Under the pieces are notes generated by a model. That model was given only the letters and a program-made list of their open reading frames with translations, ran no database searches and had not been told where the DNA came from. A program made the position numbers and the translations under genes. This document shows, piece by piece, positions 39,048-44,315 of a DNA stretch of 44,315 nt. Each line of letters starts with the position of its first letter. Within the stretch, counting starts at the first letter, position 1. The DNA is from Thermoplasmata archaeon (GTDB taxonomy: Archaea; Thermoplasmatota; Thermoplasmata; Sysuiplasmatales; Sysuiplasmataceae), in the NCBI GenBank assembly GCA_021817225.1, contig JAKAVR010000011.1, positions 1 to 44,315 of the forward strand. The letters run 5' to 3'.

Positions 39048-41987
39048 TCACTCGATATACCGCAGCGCGGAAGATGGCTCTATTCTGGAGACCGCCCTGA
39101 CGGAACTGAGCACGGCGGCAATTGTGAGCCCTATGGATATAAGCACAAGGGCGGCTATTGTCCCGGGATAATAGTCAAATGAAAGAAGGCTGCTGAGCCT
39201 CTGAGAAATGATGTATCCATTTAGCAGGCTCATCAACACGCCTATCAGCGAGCCGGACAGTGCTATGAAAACAAATTCAAGCAGGAAGGAGGCGGAGACC
39301 ATCCTCCTGGTAAAGCCAAGGGCCCGGAGAAGCCCGATCTGCTGATACCTTTCCACCACCGAGCGCATTGCAATTATACCAAGGCCGGCGGTGCCGGCAA
39401 CCAGCCCCATGGCGATGAATATCTCCGTCATCTCCACCACGCCGTTTATGGCCATTGTAAGCTGTTCGGTGATTAGCGCAAGGTCGATCACCACCGGGTT
39501 GTAAGCCACAAGATCCCTCCTTGCCTGTATCGACACGGCGCTTGCAGATACCCCGGGCTTGACCTTCACCATGATGACTGGATATGCCTGGCTGAGAAGC
39601 CCCAGTGACTGCAAGGTGCCTTCCTTAACGAATATCCCCTGGAGCCCGAACTCGTTCAGAGTGCCAATCACAGTCACTTTCACCGATGTGTGGTTTTGTC
39701 CATACAGAGTCAGGATGCCGCCCAGGCTCACTTTCGCCGGGGCCTGTGCACCCTGGGCGAAATTGCCCGGAGAGACTCCGGCTAGTGTCATATCGATGAT
39801 GGCAAGAGAACTGTTGTGCGCAACTGCGTACCAGGCTGCCGCAGGGGAGGCATAGGCAGGCGACAGGCTATAGAAACTGTAGCTGTTGTGAGAATAGAAT
39901 GGCGCCTTGTCCCACAGCGGAAGGCCGATCAGCGGGTAGACAAAAGCCGAAAAACCGTTCCCGCTGCTCGTGACACCCGCGCCAACATCGTAGATGATGC
40001 TGGCGTATGCAAGTGACTGTGTGATGTTGGCATCTCCTTCAAGCGCCGATGTCATGTTGCCGCCGTTGGCGCTGTACATCACGAAATTGTAGCCGCCGCT
40101 CTGGTCGTTGACTGTCCTTACAGCGGCTGTGTTTATCATTGAACCAAGGATTGAGACCGAGACGATGCCGAATATGACGAACGAGAAGAGCGACAGCGAG
40201 AGGGCTGTCCTTACCTTCCTCTCCGCAGGCGTCGCAAACGCCTGCCGGAGCGTCGGCACCAATGTCCCATGGCTGTTTCTTCTCGGCTTGAGGACCTTCA
40301 GGAAAACAGGGAGAAGAGCGAAGAAGACAAGCAGCCCTCCAGTGACAAGGAAAATGCCCGATTCCACATAGACATAGTACGATGCCGTGTAGTTCGAGGG
40401 AAAAATGTTCCATGAAGCAGGGAGACCGTACTGGGCGATAAGGGCAATACCCATCAGACCCATGAATATCTCAGACGGCCTGAACACATACAGGAAGGCA
40501 AGAACAGAAATGGATAGCAGGGAAAGAGAAAGCATCGAGAAAAGCAGAGATCGTGTGTCTGTGCCTTGATAGAATGACAGTAGCGCCGCAAGGAGGAGCA
40601 GCGCGGGAAGGACGTACTTCCTCGCACTCTTCGAGGGCAGCCTTCCATAAGCAGATCTGCGGAGCGCTTCGACTATCGAGAACCTGCTTATCCTGTAGCT
40701 TGCGGCGGTTATTATTGCGTATGTCACAAGTGCACCTGCCGCAAATCCTGTGATTATGTCGGCCGGAGTGACCGTGAATGAGCCCATCAGTATGTTTGTC
40801 TCCCTTATCGGGGCTGCAAATGTGCCGCCGAAAAGCAGGATGAACCCGTAGATCATCAGGAAGCCTATGCCAATCCCGACGAATGAGCCGACAAAGCAGG
40901 AAAGAAGCGTGTAGACGAAGCCTTCTGCGATGAAGCCGCCAACGATCTTCTGCCTGGTGACGCCTATTGCCCGCAGCATGCCAAGATCCCTCATCCTTTC
41001 TTCTGCGAGCATGTAGAATATCACGACAACAAGTATCAGACCGGCAGCAATGGCGAAAAGGCTGAGGGCAAGGTACAGGTCAGATATGTCGCTTATCTGC
41101 GACCTTATAGTCGAGAGCTGGTCCTGGAGCACAGGATATGCCGACAGCGACAGCCCGAGCGCCCTGTTTGCAGAGTCACCCGCTGGGACCAAGACTGCCA
41201 TGACGGCATCCGTCTTCGAAACGGAGCCGAGGATTGAACCGGTGTTCGCGACTGCGATCAGGTTTATGCTGTTACCGATTCCAAGCAGTGACTGCGCAAA
41301 TGCAAGGCCGGTGAAGATGTTGTAGCCTGAATCAAAATAACCCCTGTAGTTGTCCTTGACCACGGCGGCAACCCTGCCTGTGAACGAGTGCCCGTTGCTC
41401 GCAAATACTGTTATTGTGTCCCCCGCGGTAGCGTTCAGCTGAGCAGCCGCAAGCTGATCAATCAGGACTTCACCGGCAGGAAGACCGGATACTGAGCTGC
41501 CGTTTGAAGCTGCGAAATTGCCAAGAATGCTGTTGCTTGACCACGGGGAGGCGACGAAACCGATGTTTGAATATGGAACGCCGCTCGTATTGTCATAGGC
41601 GCTTACTGTCGTGTAAACCATTGGAACAGCGCCCGAAACGTTGGCGTTCCCTGACAGGCTGCTGTTTATCTCCTGGAATGCCTGGTAGCTGAAAAAACCG
41701 CCAGAGAGCGGTCCTCCCAGAGTCACAGTTTCGTCTATGTGACCGTAACTCAGCGTGACCAGATTGTCGCTCAGTGTGAGCATCGTGCTGCGCATCACGA
41801 GCGCACCGCTGATCATGGCAGAGCCTATCATCAGGCCCGTGATTATAAGCACGACCCTTTTCCTATTGCCGAAGGCGCTCTTGATGAAGAGCCTGAAAAC
41901 AGGCCTGTTCAGAACTATGAGGGCTATCGATATCACGGAAGCGAGAAGAAATGCGATCTCGAGCAGCAGCAGATAGTCGAGAATCAT
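39048..41987 (-). CDS. FtsX/MacB-type ABC transporter permease
   Basis: A 979-residue membrane protein with the double FtsX layout. Two membrane helices lie near 5-27 and 45-66, with an extracytoplasmic domain from about 70 to 290. A helix triplet with MLRAIGVTRQKIVGGFIAEGFVYTLLS follows, then a second helix region and large external domain. The C-terminal triplet includes GLLRALGFTRRMVSASFLLEFVF. The A-I-G-V/A-L-G-F loops contact the ATPase. Such proteins act in lipoprotein or drug export and mechanotransmission. It overlaps the ATPase gene by 4 nt (ATGA-type). Confidence 0.9.
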   Translation of the reverse strand: MILDYLLLLEIAFLLASVISIALIVLNRPVFRLFIKSAFGNRKRVVLIITGLMIGSAMISGALVMRSTMLTLSDNLVTLSYGHIDETVTLGGPLSGGFFSYQAFQEINSSLSGNANVSGAVPMVYTTVSAYDNTSGVPYSNIGFVASPWSSNSILGNFAASNGSSVSGLPAGEVLIDQLAAAQLNATAGDTITVFASNGHSFTGRVAAVVKDNYRGYFDSGYNIFTGLAFAQSLLGIGNSINLIAVANTGSILGSVSKTDAVMAVLVPAGDSANRALGLSLSAYPVLQDQLSTIRSQISDISDLYLALSLFAIAAGLILVVVIFYMLAEERMRDLGMLRAIGVTRQKIVGGFIAEGFVYTLLSCFVGSFVGIGIGFLMIYGFILLFGGTFAAPIRETNILMGSFTVTPADIITGFAAGALVTYAIITAASYRISRFSIVEALRRSAYGRLPSKSARKYVLPALLLLAALLSFYQGTDTRSLLFSMLSLSLLSISVLAFLYVFRPSEIFMGLMGIALIAQYGLPASWNIFPSNYTASYYVYVESGIFLVTGGLLVFFALLPVFLKVLKPRRNSHGTLVPTLRQAFATPAERKVRTALSLSLFSFVIFGIVSVSILGSMINTAAVRTVNDQSGGYNFVMYSANGGNMTSALEGDANITQSLAYASIIYDVGAGVTSSGNGFSAFVYPLIGLPLWDKAPFYSHNSYSFYSLSPAYASPAAAWYAVAHNSSLAIIDMTLAGVSPGNFAQGAQAPAKVSLGGILTLYGQNHTSVKVTVIGTLNEFGLQGIFVKEGTLQSLGLLSQAYPVIMVKVKPGVSASAVSIQARRDLVAYNPVVIDLALITEQLTMAINGVVEMTEIFIAMGLVAGTAGLGIIAMRSVVERYQQIGLLRALGFTRRMVSASFLLEFVFIALSGSLIGVLMSLLNGYIISQRLSSLLSFDYYPGTIAALVLISIGLTIAAVLSSVRAVSRIEPSSALRYIE

Positions 41988-42688
41988 GACTGATTACCCG
42001 CCTGCCCGTCCACTATCCTGCCATCCATGATGTGTATACTTCTGTGCGTATAGGACGCGACCCTCTCGTCATGCGTCACAACGACGACAGTTGAAGACAG
42101 CGTCCTGTTCAGCTCCTTGAACATCTCCATGATTACCCTTCCGGACTCTGTGTCCAGGTTGCCTGTCGGTTCGTCCGCCCATATAACTTCGGGGCTGTTT
42201 ACTATCGCCCGTGCGATTGCTGCCCTCTGCTGCTCTCCGCCTGAGAGCTGTGAAGGCTTGAAATCGGCCCTGTTTCCCATGCCAACCAGTTCAAGCGTTC
42301 GCATCGCCTTCTGTCTTGCCGCCGATGCCCTTTCTCCAAGTATAAGCGAGGGAAGCTCTACGTTTTCCACCGTTGTGAAAACAGGCAGCAGAGCATAGTT
42401 CTGGAAGACGAAACCCATGTTCCTCGCCCTGAACCTGCTTATCTCGGTGTCGCTCATCTCGGCTATATTGCTGCCGTTGACAAGAACTGCGCCTTCGCTT
42501 ATCCTGTCCAGCCCCGACAGGCAATTCAGAAGCGTAGTCTTACCCGACCCGGAGGGCCCCATCACGGAAATGAACTCGCCCTTGCTGATCAGTATATTGA
42601 TATGGCTGATGGCTGCGAACCTCTCCTTGCCTGCAAGATAGTATTTGCTTACGTCCCTTGCCTCGATCACCGAATTGTTGTTCTGCAT
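41984..42688 (-). CDS. MacB/LolD-type ABC transporter ATP-binding protein
   Basis: A 234-residue ATPase. Walker A is GPSGSGKTT, the Q-loop is VFQNYALLP, the signature is QLSGGEQQR, Walker B is [12 protein letters not shown], and the switch His is in VVTHDERVA. These match the LolD/MacB subgroup. It powers the FtsX-like permease whose gene overlaps by 4 nt. GGAGAA lies 6 nt before ATG 42688 and a TATA box (42729-42739) about 46 nt upstream, giving a short leader. It is divergent from the GyrI-like gene. Confidence 0.93.
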   Translation of the reverse strand: MQNNNSVIEARDVSKYYLAGKERFAAISHINILISKGEFISVMGPSGSGKTTLLNCLSGLDRISEGAVLVNGSNIAEMSDTEISRFRARNMGFVFQNYALLPVFTTVENVELPSLILGERASAARQKAMRTLELVGMGNRADFKPSQLSGGEQQRAAIARAIVNSPEVIWADEPTGNLDTESGRVIMEMFKELNRTLSSTVVVVTHDERVASYTHRSIHIMDGRIVDGQAGNQS

Positions 42689-42728
42689 AGGGGTTCTCCA
42701 GAGATCGTCTTATCCGACATCCTGCCCG

Positions 42729-42739
42729 ATAAATAAACT
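42729..42739 (-). promoter_or_regulatory. TATA box of the MacB/LolD-type operon
   Basis: GTTTATTTATC on the minus strand is about 46 nt before ATG 42688. The TATA-like CTTTTAAG at 42876-42883 on the plus strand serves the divergent gene. Confidence 0.45.
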
Positions 42740-42919
42740 ATACGAGCCATTATGGAAGCCCGGAGTTCCTCTTCAGTCTCGCAGTTTAAACCACGAATCG
42801 AAAACGCCCGTCCATTAAACCGCCGCGCTGAAATGTCAGGGATACTGTTAAGACAGAAACCCCTGAAGAGTGATTCTTTTAAGATGCGGCAGGTGCATTT
42901 CGTCCTCCGGTGTTCAGGA

Positions 42920-43402
42920 ATGGCGGTGGATTTCAAGATCAAACGTGCACCAGCCTGCAGGGTGGCATGCGTAACTGAAGAGGGCACCTACAGCGACAGG
43001 GCCATCAGATCCTCATTCACAAAGGTCGCGCAGTGGGCCGCATCGAAAGGTCTCAGGACTGGAAACTGGCTCTTCATCGAGCAGGAGGAAAAGGGGAACA
43101 GGATCAGGTGGAAAGCATGCATAGAGATTTCGGGTGATGCGGCAGCGGAGGGCGTATTCGAAATCAAGACTCTGAAGGCAACCGACGTGATAAGTGTAAT
43201 GTTCGATCCGGACGAGGTTTCGTCACGTGTGGTCTATCACGCCATCAACGACTGGGCAAGGTGGAGAAAGAAGGACGGCACCATTGCCCGGACCGGCAGA
43301 TTCAGGGAGATATACCATGGTGATCCATGGAAGGATGCATCCGCGTGGAAGGACATAGATGTACAGCTTACAATCGCAAGGCGCGGAAAGAAGGGAGACT
43401 GA
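42920..43402 (+). CDS. GyrI-like (SBMC-type) small-molecule-binding domain protein
   Basis: About 160 residues. MAVDFKIKRAPACRVACVTEEGTYSD begins the fold, IRSSFTKVAQWAASKGL is the first helix, and KACIEISGDAAAEGVFEIKTLKATDVISVMFDPDE, AINDWARWRKKDGTIARTGRFREIYHGDP and KDIDVQLTIAR follow. This is the duplicated strand-helix plan of AraC effector-binding and GyrI domains. These proteins bind hydrophobic drugs or dyes; DNA binding is absent because there is no HTH. Its place beside an efflux-type ABC operon suggests it may sense or neutralise a drug-like compound, which is inference. The frame is open 56 codons upstream, but AGGA precedes ATG 42920. Confidence 0.75.
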   Translation: MAVDFKIKRAPACRVACVTEEGTYSDRAIRSSFTKVAQWAASKGLRTGNWLFIEQEEKGNRIRWKACIEISGDAAAEGVFEIKTLKATDVISVMFDPDEVSSRVVYHAINDWARWRKKDGTIARTGRFREIYHGDPWKDASAWKDIDVQLTIARRGKKGD

Positions 43403-43479
43403 AGAGGCGGGCAAAGGTGTCTGGATTGGGAAGGAGCCGGATTGACGCGGTCCACTGAATTCTACAGTGAAGGGTTTCT

Positions 43480-44181
43480 ATGAAAATAGCGGACGGTATC
43501 TTCAGGATAGATGGAGTCAGAGGGAACGCATATGTTGTTCACAGAGAGAAAATGGTTGTCATAGACACTGGAATGCCCGGAAGCGGTCCCAAGATAGTTG
43601 ACTTCATTCAAAACAGTCTCAAAAATGACGTTCACAATGTTTCGACCATAGTCCTCACACACCAGCACATCGACCACGCGGGATCTGCCCTCTGGCTGAA
43701 GAATGCAACAGGCGCGCGGATAGCGATGCACGAGGAGGATGCAGATTACGTTTCAGGACGCAGGAAGCCGCTGAGACCGAAGGGCACGACGGGAGTGTTA
43801 TTCTCGCTTTTCTCACCTTTCTTCAAACTCAGAACATTCGAACCCGACATACTTCTGAAGGAAGGAGACGGCTTCGACGGTTTCCGTATAATGCACATAC
43901 CCGGACACACGCCGGGCAGCATAGCCATCTTCGACGTGGCAAAGGAATTTGCTTTTTCTGGTGATATAATTTCAGGGGGATCCTCAGGGGTTGAGTATGC
44001 GCCCAGCAACTTCAACTATGACAATATGCTGATGAAAAAATCATACGCCGCACTTGTTTCAATGGATTTTGCACAGCTTTTCCCGGGACATGGAAATCCT
44101 GTCAGCAGAGTGGATGCAAGGGCGCTGCTGGAAAAAAGCGGTGGAATTGCATCGGACGCAGCAGGCGCCAAACCGGAATAG
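43480..44181 (+). CDS. Metallo-beta-lactamase-fold hydrolase
   Basis: A 233-residue glyoxalase II-like protein. The metal-binding motif is LTHQHIDHAG (about 60-69). The remaining ligands are His in MHIPGHTPGS, Asp in FSGDIISGG, and His in LFPGHGNP. The N-terminus DGIFRIDGVRGNAYVVHREKMVVIDTG is typical of the family. The exact substrate cannot be told: glyoxalase, lactonase or alkylsulfatase types share this layout. ATG 43480 has GAAGGG upstream. It is not obviously linked to the GyrI-like gene, which ends 77 nt before. Confidence 0.88.
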   Translation: MKIADGIFRIDGVRGNAYVVHREKMVVIDTGMPGSGPKIVDFIQNSLKNDVHNVSTIVLTHQHIDHAGSALWLKNATGARIAMHEEDADYVSGRRKPLRPKGTTGVLFSLFSPFFKLRTFEPDILLKEGDGFDGFRIMHIPGHTPGSIAIFDVAKEFAFSGDIISGGSSGVEYAPSNFNYDNMLMKKSYAALVSMDFAQLFPGHGNPVSRVDARALLEKSGGIASDAAGAKPE

Positions 44182-44223
44182 ACGAGTGGAGTTGCTAAAA
44201 CGAAAATCTCCGCTGGCCGAAGC

Positions 44224-44315
44224 GTGGCAGAATTTGATACCAGGGGTGCATATCTCAAATCCCTTGCACTTGACGGTGACGAGATACTGCTCCTGTCAGG
44301 GGACGGCAGACAGAC
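44224..44315 (+). CDS. Start of an aldose-1-epimerase-like gene (partial)
   Basis: A frame that runs off the right edge, about 30 codons from GTG 44224. AEFDTRGAYLKSLALDGDEILL resembles the N-terminal strands of mutarotase-like epimerases, and the following GDGRQ resembles the turn before their histidine. The frame is open from the stop of the MBL gene at 44179 but has no ATG. Identity is tentative because only the first strands are present. Confidence 0.4.
   Translation, partial: MAEFDTRGAYLKSLALDGDEILLLSGDGRQ

Noticed and set aside
1-44315. tRNA, rRNA, CRISPR arrays and insertion sequences
   Set aside because: I looked for TTCGAATC-type T-arms, regularly spaced repeats and transposase motifs and found none. 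A covariance or repeat search would be decisive.

Overview
The window looks like part of an archaeal chromosome, most probably from an acidophilic member of the Thermoplasmata. The signs are many TTTAAA/TATA boxes 23-28 nt before start codons (leaderless genes), mixed with GGAG/GGTGAT ribosome sites inside operons. Archaeal-type proteins also point this way: an ADP-forming acyl-CoA synthetase, KaiC-like ATPases, an HTH-CBS regulator, HtpX and a sulfocyanin-like blue copper protein. Arginine AGG/AGA and isoleucine ATA codons are heavily used. The lineage is inferred, because the window has no rRNA, tRNA or other taxonomic marker. I saw no CRISPR array, insertion sequence or tRNA.

Region 1 (1-12331) reads as a catabolic island. 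It holds a cupin, a DUF2848 protein, an ACMSD-like amidohydrolase, a molybdenum hydroxylase large subunit, an HpaI-type aldolase, a DapA-type aldolase/hydratase, a CoxG-like protein, the FAD subunit of a molybdenum hydroxylase, an enoyl-CoA hydratase, an SRPBCC protein, an ornithine cyclodeaminase/mu-crystallin-type dehydrogenase and an alpha/beta hydrolase. Together they resemble a route in which a ring compound is hydroxylated, opened and cut by aldol cleavage. The 2Fe-2S subunit needed by such a hydroxylase is not in the window.

Region 2 (12467-21537) holds a decayed GNAT gene, an intact GNAT, a flavodoxin-like protein, the sulfocyanin-like protein, two tandem ABC-2 exporters, another GNAT and a DUF72 protein. 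The second exporter is preceded by a coupled 49-residue single-pass membrane protein.

Region 3 (21802-30824) holds a small membrane protein, an acyl-CoA thioesterase, an orphan helical protein, a 20-residue lysine-rich peptide, a YyaL/SSP411 protein, a 58-residue zinc-ribbon protein, a GNAT-ADP-forming acyl-CoA synthetase fusion and a sequon-rich surface protein.

Region 4 (30891-34525) is amino-acid metabolism. A threonine synthase-like PLP enzyme is coupled to a MoaD/ThiS-type sulfur carrier and divergent from an HTH-CBS regulator, with a 16-bp palindrome over the thrC promoter. Glutamate dehydrogenase follows.

Region 5 (34750-44315) has HtpX, an SFM1-like SPOUT methyltransferase, an operon of three KaiC-family proteins in which only the first keeps a proper P-loop, an RDD membrane protein, a MacB/LolD-type ABC system, a GyrI-like protein, a metallo-beta-lactamase-fold hydrolase and the start of an aldose-1-epimerase-like gene.
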